DNA from: JAJXXT01 sp963764465 | GTDB lineage: Bacteria; Pseudomonadota; Alphaproteobacteria; Acetobacterales; Acetobacteraceae | Assembly (NCBI GenBank): GCA_963764465.1 | Contig: CAVXSO010000006.1 | Coordinates: 868,001-932,000 of the forward strand | Length of the DNA stretch: 64,000 nt | Direction of reading: 5' to 3' | Part shown: one piece after another, positions 15,941-24,968 of the stretch | Position numbering within the stretch: the stretch's first letter is position 1 | How the letters are laid out: the number at the start of each line of letters is the position of its first letter | The notes under the pieces: model-generated | Told to the model about the DNA's origin: nothing | Databases searched by the model: none | Seen by the model: only the letters and a program-made list of their open reading frames with translations | Translations under genes and position numbers: made by a program

Positions 15941-16306
15941 CATCCGGGCTGGGTCTATCATGGCCTTTTTATCGGGCCGGCCGCCGAGGCAGCGTTGGCG
16001 CTGCATCGCATCCTCGCGAGAGACTTCCTCGCACGGTGCTCGCGCGCGGCGATGCTGGCGGCACAGCCGCTCGTCGCCCCTGTCGAGGGCCGGCCTTGGG
16101 TCACGACGGGCTTACGGGCTCGGGCTGATGATCGGCACCGCGCGTGCCGGAGAACGGATCATCGCCGTCGCCGGCACTCCGCCGGCGGGCCGGGGAGTGC
16201 CGGCGCGGTCTACCACGCGGACGGGCGGACCGTCGCGGTGTTCACCGCCTGCCCTGGCGAGGCTCGCGCCGAGCATGTCGCCGTCAAGCGTCTCGCGCAG
16301 ACCTGA
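15770..16306 (+). pseudogene. Serine beta-lactamase-family gene, C-terminal fragment with several lesions
   Basis: This fragment continues the gene broken at 13892. It encodes YSNVGHGYLRRLIERV, then HPGWVYHGLFIGPAAEAALALHRIL, a YGLGLMIG block and HSAGGPGSAGAVYHADG, which replaces the KTG box. Three further lesions are visible: a TAG stop at 15938-15940, a one-base insertion near 16112 (GGCTTAC where GGCTAC is expected) and a one-base loss near 16172 just before HSAGG. The gene is therefore dead in at least four ways. Confidence 0.75.
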
Positions 16307-16375
16307 TCCGGCATTCCAACGCCGCCGTGCCCGTGGCAGCCTGCGGGGCGACAAGGAAACGCCAAGGAGACGCCT

Positions 16376-17995
16376 ATGCCCCGCATGACCGGCGGCGAAG
16401 CCATCGTTGCCTCGCTCCTCGCCCATGGTGTCGACACGATCTTCGGCCTGCCCGGAGTGCAGCTTTACGGGCTCTTCGACGCGCTGGCGCGCGAGGCCAA
16501 CCGTATCCGCGTCATCAACGCGCGCCACGAGCAGGGGGTCGCCTATATGGCGCTGGGGGCCGCAGCCTCCACCGGCAAGCCCGCGGTCTATTCCGTGGTG
16601 CCCGGGCCCGGGGTGCTCAACACCACGGCTGCACTTGCCACCGCCGCCGGCATCAACGCCCCGGTGCTCTGCGTCACCGGCCAGGTACCGAGCAGCTTCC
16701 TTGGCCGTGGGCGCGGCCATCTGCACGAACTGCCGGACCAGCTCGCCACGCTGCGCACCCTGGTCAAGCGCGCGGACCGGATCGAGGACGCGGAGGCAGC
16801 ACCGCGGCTCGTTGCCGAAGCGTTCCAGACGATGATGGCCGGGCGCCGCGGACCGGCGACGCTGGAGATGCCGTGGGACAAGTTCCAGGAAGCCGGCGAG
16901 GTGATGCCGGTCGCACCGTTGCCCGCGATCGCCCCGCCGGTGCCGGATCCGGCGCGCATCGCCGAGGCCACGAAGCTGGCGCTGGCGGCCAAGGCGCCGC
17001 TGATCGTGGTCGGCGGCGGCGCCGTGGAGGCGGGGGACGCGGTGCGCGCGCTCGCCGAGCGGCTCGGCGCGCCGGTGGTGAGCTATCGCAGCGGCCGCGG
17101 CGTGCTGGACGATGATCACCCGCTGTCCATCACCGTCGCCGCGGTCCATGCGCTGTGGCCGCAGACGGACCTGGTGATTGGCATCGGCTCGCGGCTGGAA
17201 GGGCCTGGTTGGCGCTGGACCCGGCAGGCCACGCCCGCGAAGCTCATCCGTATCGATATCGATCCGGTCGAGATGCGCCGCCTAGCCGCGGATATTGCCA
17301 TCGTCGCCGATGCGCCTGCGGCGACCGCGGCCCTGGTTGCGGCCCTCGGCCCGGGTGCGGCACCTGGGCGCCGTGACGATGTTGCCAATGCGAAGCGAGC
17401 GGCAGCAACGCTCGTGACCGAGGCGCGCCCGCATTATGAGTACCTGCAGAAGATCCGCGCGGCACTGCCGGCCGACGGGTTCCTGGTCGATGAGATGTGC
17501 CAGGCTGGGTATACGAGCTGGTTCGCCTTTCCGGTGCACCGGCCACGGACGATCATTACCTCGGGCTTTCAGGGTACGCTGGGCTCCGGCTTTCCGACGG
17601 CCCTGGGTGTCGCGGCCGCCAATCCCGGCCGCAAGGTGGTTTCACTCACTGGCGATGGTGGGTTCCTGTTCGGGGCGACGGAACTGGCGACGGCGGTGCA
17701 GTTCCGCCTCGGCGTCACGGTCGTCGTGTTCGAGAACGGTGCCTATGGCAACGTGAAGCGCGACCAGCAGCGGCTGTTCGAGGGAAGGCACGCGGGGGCC
17801 GATCTCGCCAACCCGGACTTCGTGCGCTTCGCGGAGAGCTTCGGCGTGCCTGGATTCCGCGTCGAGCGCGACGCCGACTTCGCGGACACACTGGCCGCGG
17901 CGATGGAGGTCAACGGACCCGCGCTTGTGCATGTGCGCACGAAGCTCGCGGAGGAGGTCAGCCCCTGGCGCTTCATCGCGCCAAGCCGGCCTTAG
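16376..17995 (+). CDS. Thiamine-diphosphate-dependent enzyme, acetolactate synthase-like
   Basis: The 539-residue protein has the three-domain ThDP fold: an N-terminal PYR domain with cofactor-activating Glu52 (NARHEQGVAYMA), a central domain (IVVGGGAVEAGDAV), and a C-terminal PP domain with the GDG...N signature (GDGGFLFG at 426, Asn454). The start follows AAGGAG with good spacing. Substrate cannot be read from the sequence. There is no acetolactate synthase small subunit nearby, so a catabolic 2-oxoacid or aldehyde reaction is more likely than branched-chain synthesis. It is followed by an MFS transporter after 12 bp. Confidence 0.85.
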   Translation: MPRMTGGEAIVASLLAHGVDTIFGLPGVQLYGLFDALAREANRIRVINARHEQGVAYMALGAAASTGKPAVYSVVPGPGVLNTTAALATAAGINAPVLCVTGQVPSSFLGRGRGHLHELPDQLATLRTLVKRADRIEDAEAAPRLVAEAFQTMMAGRRGPATLEMPWDKFQEAGEVMPVAPLPAIAPPVPDPARIAEATKLALAAKAPLIVVGGGAVEAGDAVRALAERLGAPVVSYRSGRGVLDDDHPLSITVAAVHALWPQTDLVIGIGSRLEGPGWRWTRQATPAKLIRIDIDPVEMRRLAADIAIVADAPAATAALVAALGPGAAPGRRDDVANAKRAAATLVTEARPHYEYLQKIRAALPADGFLVDEMCQAGYTSWFAFPVHRPRTIITSGFQGTLGSGFPTALGVAAANPGRKVVSLTGDGGFLFGATELATAVQFRLGVTVVVFENGAYGNVKRDQQRLFEGRHAGADLANPDFVRFAESFGVPGFRVERDADFADTLAAAMEVNGPALVHVRTKLAEEVSPWRFIAPSRP

Positions 17996-18007
17996 CGCCA
18001 GGGCACC

Positions 18008-19357
18008 GTGTGGCGTGACGTGCTGCGCGGCCAGAACGGCCGCGTCACCGCCACCGCCTGCCTCGGCGAGGCAATCTACGCGCTGAACGTCTTTCTGGTT
18101 TCCACCGCGATGCCCTCGGTCGTTCACGACATTGGCGGCGTGCGCTTCCTTGCGTGGGTCAATACGGTCTACCTCGTCGCGGCGATCGTGGTTGGCGCGG
18201 CCACGGGATTTCTCAAGCAGCGTCTCGGTACGCGGCGGTTGATGCTCGTCGGCGCGGCGTGCTTCGCCGCCGGAACGCTCGCGGCCGCAGCGGCGCCGGC
18301 GATGGCGGTGGTGCTGGCCGGCCGTGCGTTGCAGGGTGCGGGCGAGGGCGCGATCGCGGCGTCTGCCTATGCGCTCCTGGCCGAGCGGCTGCCGAGCCCG
18401 CTGATCCCGAAGGCGCTCGGCGCGATGGCCATGGTCTGGGCGCTGGGCGCGTTCGCCGGGCCCCTGGCCAGCGGCATGTTGACGGAACTGCTGTCGTGGC
18501 GCGCGGCCCTGCTTGTGAACCTGCCGCTGATCGCACTCTTCGTGGCCCTTGTGCTCGGCGCCGTGCCGGCGGGTGTCTCCTCCGAGGCTGGCCACCGCCT
18601 GCCCGCCTCCAGACTCGCGGTCCTCGCCGCGGGAATCATGCTGGTGGCCCTTGCCTCGGTCGCGGAACGCCTCGCGTGGCCGCTGCTCGCTGGCGGCGCG
18701 GCAGTGCTGGTGAGTGTCGTGATGGCTGACCGTGTGGCTGCGGTCCATCTCTTCCCGCGCGACGCGTTCCGCCCGGCAACGCAGCTCGGCGCGGTGCTCT
18801 GGGTGGCACTGCTGATGCCGTTCGGCCAGGCCAGCACCTCCGTCTTCCTGCCGATCACGGTACAGAGTCTCTGGGGATACCGGCCGGTCGTCGCGGGAAT
18901 CGTGGTAGCGACGATGGCACTATCCTGGAGCGTCTCCGCCCTGCTCGTCACCCTGCCCCACTCCGTGCCGCCGGTCCGCAGCATCCAGGTGGGGGCGATC
19001 CTGACCGCGCTGGGCCTGGCCGCCGCGACGCTTGCCATTCCGCATCAGGCGCTGCCGGCGCTGCTGGCGGCCCAGGTCGCGATCGGGGTTGGGTTCGGCC
19101 TGGGATGGGGGTTCATCAACCAGGTCGGCGCCGAGGCGGCGCCGGAAGCCGAGCGGGACCTTGCCGCCGCGCTGCTGCCGACGACACAGAATGCGGGCTA
19201 CGCGCTCGGGGCGGCGTTGGCTGGGCTCGTCGCGAACAGCTCGGGCTATGCGCGCGAGCTTGCGCTCGGCGCCGGCCATGGCGGTCTGGCGGTGTTTGCG
19301 ACGGGCACGGCACTGGCCGCACTTGCGGCACTTGCCAGCCTGCGCCTCAATGCGTGA
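18008..19357 (+). CDS. MFS transporter, drug/organic-acid efflux type
   Basis: The 449-residue protein consists of about 12 to 14 hydrophobic segments with the MFS motif near residues 70-80 (GFLKQRLGTRRLML) and a motif-C-like ALGAFAGPLASG in the middle, which suggests an antiporter. It starts with GTG 12 bp after the ThDP enzyme. Its TGA stop overlaps an ATG of the cysteine-dioxygenase frame (TGATG). It may export or import a sulfur compound handled by its neighbours; the substrate is inferred only from context. Confidence 0.85.
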   Translation: MWRDVLRGQNGRVTATACLGEAIYALNVFLVSTAMPSVVHDIGGVRFLAWVNTVYLVAAIVVGAATGFLKQRLGTRRLMLVGAACFAAGTLAAAAAPAMAVVLAGRALQGAGEGAIAASAYALLAERLPSPLIPKALGAMAMVWALGAFAGPLASGMLTELLSWRAALLVNLPLIALFVALVLGAVPAGVSSEAGHRLPASRLAVLAAGIMLVALASVAERLAWPLLAGGAAVLVSVVMADRVAAVHLFPRDAFRPATQLGAVLWVALLMPFGQASTSVFLPITVQSLWGYRPVVAGIVVATMALSWSVSALLVTLPHSVPPVRSIQVGAILTALGLAAATLAIPHQALPALLAAQVAIGVGFGLGWGFINQVGAEAAPEAERDLAAALLPTTQNAGYALGAALAGLVANSSGYARELALGAGHGGLAVFATGTALAALAALASLRLNA

Positions 19358-19398
19358 TGCGACGGCTCGTTATTGCCAGGTTTTGCACAGGTTCTGCC

Positions 19399-19965
19399 AT
19401 GTCCCCGATCCTCGAACGCTTCATCGCCGACACCCATGCCATCATCGCGCGCGAGACTGAGGCGGCGGATCGCGTGATTTCCGTGGCGCCGCTGATGCGC
19501 GACCTGCTGGCGAACACGCAGGAGTTCCTGCAGCCCGAGCATTACCGGTCTGAACCGGATCACTATACGCGCAACGCGATCCATATCTGCCCGTCGGGAC
19601 AGCTTTCGCTGTTTTCCATCGTCTGGCGGCCGGGCCAATGGACGCCAGTGCATGATCACGGCTCGTGGGGCGTGGTGGGCGTCGTGGAGGGGTTGCTCGA
19701 GGAGCGCGCCTACATGTCGGCCGATGGCGATATCACCGCGAATTCCGGCATTCGCCTGAAGCGCGGCGGGATGGTGCTGCTGAACCCGGGCGCGGTAACC
19801 AGCTTCGTGCCGAACCCGGACCACATCCACCGGACCGGCGTGCCGGAGGACCGGCCACGCTGCGTGAGCCTGCATCTCTACGGGCGCAACATGAACTCCT
19901 TCCACATCTATGATGTGGAAGCCGGTACGCGACGGCTCATCGACGTGCCGCATCAGGATAGCTGA
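19399..19965 (+). CDS. Cysteine dioxygenase-like cupin
   Basis: This 188-residue cupin resembles bacterial type I cysteine dioxygenase, which oxidises cysteine to cysteine sulfinate using Fe(II). His85 and His87 in PVHDHGSWGVVGV, with a third His in PDHIHRTG (142-144), would bind the iron. Other family features are GLLEERAY and VSLHLYG. An in-frame ATG at 19357 overlaps the transporter stop and would add 14 residues. The later start MSPILERF was chosen because it fits family length, but translational coupling argues for the earlier one. Confidence 0.82.
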   Translation: MSPILERFIADTHAIIARETEAADRVISVAPLMRDLLANTQEFLQPEHYRSEPDHYTRNAIHICPSGQLSLFSIVWRPGQWTPVHDHGSWGVVGVVEGLLEERAYMSADGDITANSGIRLKRGGMVLLNPGAVTSFVPNPDHIHRTGVPEDRPRCVSLHLYGRNMNSFHIYDVEAGTRRLIDVPHQDS

Positions 19966-19985
19966 GCGGCGGCCCTTCCGCGGCG

Positions 19986-20011
19986 GACGGGCCGGGCGCG
20001 CCCCGCCCGTC
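19986..20011. terminator. Strong GC hairpin between convergent genes
   Basis: GACGGGC and GCCCGTC flank the perfect palindrome GGGCGCGCCC with a single C-C mismatch on each side, giving a long stem. It lies between the convergent ends of the cysteine-dioxygenase-like gene and the stress-protein gene. No U-tract on either strand, so its role as terminator is inferred. Confidence 0.4.
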
Positions 20012-20014
20012 GCC

Positions 20015-20770
20015 TCAGTGCGACATCAGCACCGGCACCGTCATGCCTTCGAGCAGGCTGCGGGTGACGCCGCCGAGCACGCGTTCGCGCATCGGCGTTT
20101 GCCCGTAGGCGCCCGTCACCAGCAGCCCGATGCCGAGATCCGAGGCCTCGTTGAGCAGCGCGGCGGCCTGCGGCAGCCCATCGGCGACCGTGCGCGACAG
20201 GGTCACCGTGACGCCGTGATGCGCGAGATGCGCGGCCAGGTCCACGGCGCCAAGATCGGCGTCCCAGTCGTCGCTGGGGTCGGTCGAGACGGAGAAAACG
20301 GTGACATTCTCGGCGCGCTTCAGGATCGGCAGCGCGTCGTGCACCGCGCGCGTCGCCTCCCGGCTGCCGTTCCAGCCGATCATCACGCGCGCGGGTGGCA
20401 GGTCGAACGTCCCGGCATAGGGCAGGATCAGTACCGGCCTGCCCGCGCGCACGAGGATGGCCTCGATCTCCTCCTGCATGATCGCGGTGTCACGCCGGCG
20501 CGGATCGGCCTGGCCCATGATGACGAGGTCGGACCGACGGGCCAGTGCCAGCTTCGCCGACCGGGTGCCCGGCGTCAGCGAGCCGGCCTCCAGTCCGTTC
20601 CGCCGGACAGCTTCGGCGAGGAGCGAGGCGCAGGGTGCCTCGTCGGCCCCTGCCATCGCGGCCCCCTCGAGCCGGGCCTCCCACGCAACCGTCAGCCGCG
20701 CGGCGGCTTCCAGAACCTTGGCTCCGCCCTCGCTCGCATCGAACAGGACGGCAATATCCTTGATCGTCAT
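20015..20770 (-). CDS. Universal stress protein, tandem-domain type
   Basis: The 251-residue length suggests two UspA folds. The C-terminal one is clear, with the nucleotide-binding pattern GAYGQTPMRERVLGGVTRSLL and VPVLMSH. The N-terminal half (MTIKDIAVLFDASEGG) is degenerate. The ATG at 20770 was chosen because GGAGG lies 5 nt upstream; a longer frame adds MPAEVA. It is divergent from hemN, with an FNR/FixK-like box between them, which suggests induction under low oxygen. Confidence 0.85.
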   Translation of the reverse strand: MTIKDIAVLFDASEGGAKVLEAAARLTVAWEARLEGAAMAGADEAPCASLLAEAVRRNGLEAGSLTPGTRSAKLALARRSDLVIMGQADPRRRDTAIMQEEIEAILVRAGRPVLILPYAGTFDLPPARVMIGWNGSREATRAVHDALPILKRAENVTVFSVSTDPSDDWDADLGAVDLAAHLAHHGVTVTLSRTVADGLPQAAALLNEASDLGIGLLVTGAYGQTPMRERVLGGVTRSLLEGMTVPVLMSH

Positions 20771-20814
20771 GGCAACCTCCGCCGGCAAGTTGGGTGCAAA
20801 TCCAGCTTGGGTCG

Positions 20815-20828
20815 TTGACCCAGATCAA
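20815..20828. promoter_or_regulatory. FNR/FixK-like box between uspA-type gene and hemN
   Basis: TTGAC-CCAG-ATCAA matches TTGAT-N4-ATCAA with one mismatch. The centre lies 42.5 bp before the hemN ATG at 20864. If it acts as a class II site (centred at -41.5), transcription would begin essentially at that ATG, giving a leaderless hemN message. Confidence 0.65.
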
Positions 20829-20863
20829 GTCGCGGCACGAACGAAGTGGCCATCATTACTGCC

Positions 20864-22204
20864 ATGGACATTCGCACCCTGCTTGCCCGCTACGGCGGCG
20901 ACGTTCCACGGTATACATCGTACCCGACAGCGCCGCATTTCGGACCCGGCGTGGACGCGGAGATCTACGCTTCCTGGCTGGGGGCGAGCGATCCGGCGGC
21001 CCCCGTGTCGCTTTACCTGCATGTCCCTTTCTGCGACGAACTCTGCCTCTACTGCGGATGCAACACCACCGTCGCGCGGCGGAGTGACGTGCGGCAAGCC
21101 TATGCGAACCTGCTGGTCCGCGAGATCGGCCTGGTCGCCAAGGCACTGGGAAAGCGGCGCCGGGTCACGCACGTGCATTGGGGCGGCGGCACGCCCACGG
21201 CGCTGCCGGGCAAGGCCATGCACGAGGTGGACACGGCGCTGCGCCAGCACTTCGACTTCGACAACGATGCAGAGGTCGCGGTGGAACTCGATCCGCGCCA
21301 CCTGGCCGGCGATCGCATCGCGGCACTGGCGGGCATCGGCACGCGCCGAGCGAGTTTCGGTGTGCAGGATTTCGATCCCAAGGTGCAGCAGGCGATCGGG
21401 CGCATCCAATCCCAGGCGCAGACCGCGGCCGCGGTTTCCGCCATGCGCGGGATTGGGGTCCGCTCGATCAATCTCGACCTGATGTACGGGCTGCCCTACC
21501 AGACGCCGGCGGGCGCGGCGGAAACGGCGCGCCGGGCGCTGGCCCTGGCGCCCGATCGTGTGGCGGTGTTCGGCTACGCGCATGTGCCGTGGATGCGCCA
21601 GCGCCAGAAGCTGTTGCCGGAGGAAGCGCTGCCGGGGCCGCTCGAGCGTTTCGCGAGCCGGGCCGCAATCGATACGACGATGCGCGAGGCGGGGTTTGTC
21701 GCGATCGGGCTCGACCATTACGCGCGGCCGCAGGACAGCCTCGCGCGGGCCATGGCGGAGGGGCATCTCGTCCGCAATTTCCAGGGCTACACGACGGATG
21801 CGGCGCGGACCCTGCTTGGTTTCGGTGCGTCATCGATCGGCACGCTGCCGGAGGGCTTCGTGCAGAACCATCCCGACGTTCCCACATGGCGCGAGGCCGT
21901 CACCGCCGGCCGCCTGCCCATCGCGCGCGGGATCGCGCCGACGCCGGAGGACCGGATGCGCGGGGAGATCATTTCGCGGCTGCTCTGCGACCTTACGGTC
22001 AATCTCGGTGCGGTGGCGCGGCGGCACAACCTGCCGCTGGTCTGGCCGGTGGCGGCGCTGCGGACGATGGAACGCGACGGGCTGCTGGTGTTCGACCACG
22101 GCCGCATCCGGGTTCGCGAGGAGGGGCGGCCGTTCCTGCGCTGCGTGGCGGCCCTGTTCGACACGCGCCTGGCCCTTGCCGGGCGGCACAGCCAAGCGGT
22201 CTGA
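20864..22204 (+). CDS. hemN: Oxygen-independent coproporphyrinogen III oxidase
   Basis: HemN is a radical SAM enzyme that makes protoporphyrinogen IX for heme without oxygen. The cluster motif is Cys57-x3-Cys61-x2-Cys64-x-Cys66 (CDELCLYCGC), followed by HVHWGGGTPT, DPRHL and GVQDFDPKVQQAIGR, all typical of HemN proper rather than HemW. The 446-residue length fits. A GTG at 20846 would add six residues. The ATG was chosen because the N-terminus MDIRTLLARYGGDVPRYTSYPTA matches the family. The upstream FNR/FixK-like box fits anaerobic control. Confidence 0.95.
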   Translation: MDIRTLLARYGGDVPRYTSYPTAPHFGPGVDAEIYASWLGASDPAAPVSLYLHVPFCDELCLYCGCNTTVARRSDVRQAYANLLVREIGLVAKALGKRRRVTHVHWGGGTPTALPGKAMHEVDTALRQHFDFDNDAEVAVELDPRHLAGDRIAALAGIGTRRASFGVQDFDPKVQQAIGRIQSQAQTAAAVSAMRGIGVRSINLDLMYGLPYQTPAGAAETARRALALAPDRVAVFGYAHVPWMRQRQKLLPEEALPGPLERFASRAAIDTTMREAGFVAIGLDHYARPQDSLARAMAEGHLVRNFQGYTTDAARTLLGFGASSIGTLPEGFVQNHPDVPTWREAVTAGRLPIARGIAPTPEDRMRGEIISRLLCDLTVNLGAVARRHNLPLVWPVAALRTMERDGLLVFDHGRIRVREEGRPFLRCVAALFDTRLALAGRHSQAV

Positions 22205-22210
22205 CGCCGC

Positions 22211-23215
22211 TCAAACGGTGCGCGTGACCTTGGCGAGGCCCGGCGGCCGGTCCGGGTCGCGGCCACGGGCGCGCGACGCCGCCTCCGCCGCAAGATAGAA
22301 GCGCAGCAGCATTGCGGCGAGATCGCAAACGGGATCGTCGGGCGGCAGGGCGGGCAGGCGCGAGGCTGCACCGAGTTCGACCGTCGAGAGCATCGGGACG
22401 CTTGCGGCCAACGGTTCCAGCACGGCTCGTGCGGGGGCGAGTGCCAGGTCCTCGGCCAGCAGGGCCACGATTGGGAAGGCGGCGCCGGCGAGCGCCCGTG
22501 GACCGTGCGCGAGCTCAGCGGCGCTGAATGCGAGTGCGGGCAGGCCGCAGGTTTCGGCGAGTTTCAGTCCCGCCTCCTCCGCGATGCCGAGGCCGGGGCC
22601 GCGGCCGACGACGAAGAGGTGCTGCGCGGCGGCGAGCAGGGTTTCGAGCGCCGACCAGTCGAGTTCCGCCGCGGCACGAAGCCGTTCCGGCAGGCGTGCG
22701 AGGCCGGGACGGGCCCGGCCGCTCCATGCCTCGATCAGTGCCAGGCCGGCGGCGAGCGTTGCCAGGACCGTCTTCGTCGCCGCGACGCTTCGTTCCGGAC
22801 CCGCATGGATGTCGAGCACCGCCTCGCAAGTCTCGGCGAGCGGCGAGGCGGCATCGTTGACGATGGCGAGGGTGAAGGCGCCGCCCTCCCGCGCGGACTT
22901 CGCCTCCGCGATCAGGTCCGGGCTCTTGCCGGATTGGCTGATGGCGAGGAACAGCGCGCCATGAAGCTTTTGGCGCACGCCGTAGACCGAGGCGATGGAG
23001 GGCATGCCGGCGGCGGCAACCAGGCCGAGCTCCTGCGCCAGCACGTAGCGCAGCGCGGTGCCGGCATGGCCGGAACTGCCGCGCGCGGAGAGCAGCACGA
23101 AGGGCGGGTCGAGCACGCGCAGCCGCGCGCCGAGCGCTGCGAAATCGGAGCCGGCGAGGCAGCGCGCCGCGGCGTGCGGTGCTTCAAGAGTCTCGGCGCG
23201 CATCAGGCTCGTCAT
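22211..23215 (-). CDS. Double-SIS-domain sugar-phosphate isomerase/deaminase
   Basis: Two SIS domains fill the 334 residues. The first has SARGSSGHAG and SQSGKSPD, which bind the sugar phosphate, and the second has VGRGPGLGIAEEAGLKLAE. There is no glutaminase domain, so this resembles the glucosamine-6-phosphate deaminase (NagB-II)/AgaS group rather than GlmS. Its ATG overlaps the stop of the permease gene (4 bp), tying it to the ABC importer and suggesting that the importer brings in an amino sugar or amino-sugar-containing compound. Confidence 0.8.
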   Translation of the reverse strand: MTSLMRAETLEAPHAAARCLAGSDFAALGARLRVLDPPFVLLSARGSSGHAGTALRYVLAQELGLVAAAGMPSIASVYGVRQKLHGALFLAISQSGKSPDLIAEAKSAREGGAFTLAIVNDAASPLAETCEAVLDIHAGPERSVAATKTVLATLAAGLALIEAWSGRARPGLARLPERLRAAAELDWSALETLLAAAQHLFVVGRGPGLGIAEEAGLKLAETCGLPALAFSAAELAHGPRALAGAAFPIVALLAEDLALAPARAVLEPLAASVPMLSTVELGAASRLPALPPDDPVCDLAAMLLRFYLAAEAASRARGRDPDRPPGLAKVTRTV

Positions 23216-24024
23216 CGTGTCCTCAGTCTCGGGTCAAGCCGGTCCTGCAACCCGTCGCCCAGAAGGTTGAAGCCGAGGGCCGCGAGCAGGATCGCGAGGC
23301 CGGAGAAGACCGCGGGCCAGGGCGAAAAGGCCAGCACCGCGCGAGCTTCCGACAGCATCCGGCCGAGCGAGGCGGCCGGCGGCTGGGTGCCGAGGCCGAG
23401 GAAGGAAAGCGACGCTTCCACGAGGATCGCTGTGGAGAGCGAGAGGGAGGCCTGGACGAGGATCACCGGGGCGAGGTTGGGCACCACGTGGCGCGTCAGC
23501 AGGCGCCAGGGCGTGGCGCCGATCGAGCGGGAGGCGGCGACGTAGTCGGCCTCGCGCAGGACCAGCGCCGGCGCACGCAGGACGCGCGCGAAGATGGGCG
23601 TGTAGACGACGGCGATGGCGAGTGCCGTGCCCGTGGTGCCGGGGCCCATGATGGCGACGATGCCGATGGCGAGCAGGATGATGGGGAAGGCGAAGAGCAC
23701 GTCCATCAGCCTCATCATGATGGTATCGAAACGTCCTCCGAGCCAGGCGGCGGCGATGCCGATGCTGCCGCCCATGGCCAGCGCCCCGGCGACGGAGAAG
23801 AAGGAGACGGCAAACAGCACACGCTCGCCCGCGAGCACGCGCGCCAGAATGTCGCGGCCGAATTGGTCCGTGCCCATCCAGTGGGCGAGCGAGGGCGGGG
23901 CGAAGCGCGCCAGGATGTCCTGTGCGTTGGGGCCATAGGGCAGGAAGGGCGAGGCGAACGCGCCGAGCGCCTGCAGCACGATCAGCGCGGTCCCGAGGGC
24001 GAGCAGCGGGTTCCTTTGCCTCAC
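23212..24024 (-). CDS. ABC importer permease, DppC/OppC type
   Basis: This 270-residue permease has about six membrane segments. The cytoplasmic coupling loop reads READYVAASRSIGATPWRLLTRHVVPN, the standard EAA motif of the peptide/nickel family. The N-terminal GTDQFGRDILARVLAG is typical of the C-type subunit. The GTG at 24024 overlaps the upstream permease stop (GTGA). Longer frames reaching 24765 lie over the other permease and are shadows. Confidence 0.9.
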   Translation of the reverse strand: MRQRNPLLALGTALIVLQALGAFASPFLPYGPNAQDILARFAPPSLAHWMGTDQFGRDILARVLAGERVLFAVSFFSVAGALAMGGSIGIAAAWLGGRFDTIMMRLMDVLFAFPIILLAIGIVAIMGPGTTGTALAIAVVYTPIFARVLRAPALVLREADYVAASRSIGATPWRLLTRHVVPNLAPVILVQASLSLSTAILVEASLSFLGLGTQPPAASLGRMLSEARAVLAFSPWPAVFSGLAILLAALGFNLLGDGLQDRLDPRLRTR

Positions 24025-24968
24025 GTCGCCCTCGCGCGCGGGTCCGCGGCCATCACCAGCATGTCGACGGCGAAGTTGACGACGACGAAGATCGCGGTTG
24101 CCAGCAGGATGGCGGCTTGGACCAGCGGGTAGTCGCGGGCCTCGATGGCGCCGACCATCAGCCGGCCGAGGCCGGGCAGCGCGAAGACCTGCTCCACGAC
24201 GACGGAGCCGCCGAACAGGTAGCCGGCGAGGATGCCGGCCGCCGTCATGAACGGAATGAGCGCATTGGCGAGCGCATGGCGGACCAGCACGACCAAGGGT
24301 GGCAGGCCCTTCGCGCGGGCCGTGCGGACGTAATCCTGGCCGAGGGCTTCGGTCAGCGCTGCGCGCAGGATGCGGGCAAGCGAGGCCAGCACCGGCAGGG
24401 CGAGGGCGATGGTGGGCAAGACCAAGCGCCTGAGGTTGCCGAGCGGGTCCTCGGTGAACGGTACCCATCCCACGACGGCGAGCGACGGCATCGTGTCGGA
24501 GGCGCCGTAGAGCAGCAGTGTGCCGAGCCAGAAGGACGGCATGGTCAGACCGATCACGGAGATGAGCCGCACGACGATATCCGCCGTGCCGCCGCGCAGC
24601 GCCGCCATCGCGCAGCCCGCGGGCACTGCCAGGATGATCGCCATCAGCAGCCCGGCGATGGTGAGTTCCGCCGTCACTGGCGCGCGTGCCGCGATTTCCG
24701 CGAGTACTGGCCGGCCGGTATCGAGGCTCACGCCGAAATCGCCGCGCAGGACGCGGCCGAGCCACACCAGGTATTGCACCGGCAATGACCGGTCGAGCCC
24801 CATCTCGTGGCGCAGAATTGCCAGTTTCTCGGGGCTCGCGTCCGTGGCGCCGAGCTGGATCTGTGCCGCGTCGCCGGGGACCAGATGCACGATCAGGAAG
24901 GCGAGCACCGAGACCCCGGCGAGCACCAGCAGGAGCTGCGCCAGGCGTCGCAGAAGGGAAGCGGCCAT
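24021..24968 (-). CDS. ABC importer permease, DppB/OppB type
   Basis: The 315-residue inner-membrane subunit starts with the classic LLRRLAQLLLVLAGVSVLAFL helix and has GDFGVSLDTGRPV plus the coupling loop EALGQDYVRTARAKGLPPLVV. It overlaps the binding-protein stop by one base and the DppC-like start by four, so all three importer genes are translationally linked. No dppD/dppF ATPase gene is present in this cluster. Confidence 0.92.
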   Translation of the reverse strand: MAASLLRRLAQLLLVLAGVSVLAFLIVHLVPGDAAQIQLGATDASPEKLAILRHEMGLDRSLPVQYLVWLGRVLRGDFGVSLDTGRPVLAEIAARAPVTAELTIAGLLMAIILAVPAGCAMAALRGGTADIVVRLISVIGLTMPSFWLGTLLLYGASDTMPSLAVVGWVPFTEDPLGNLRRLVLPTIALALPVLASLARILRAALTEALGQDYVRTARAKGLPPLVVLVRHALANALIPFMTAAGILAGYLFGGSVVVEQVFALPGLGRLMVGAIEARDYPLVQAAILLATAIFVVVNFAVDMLVMAADPRARAT

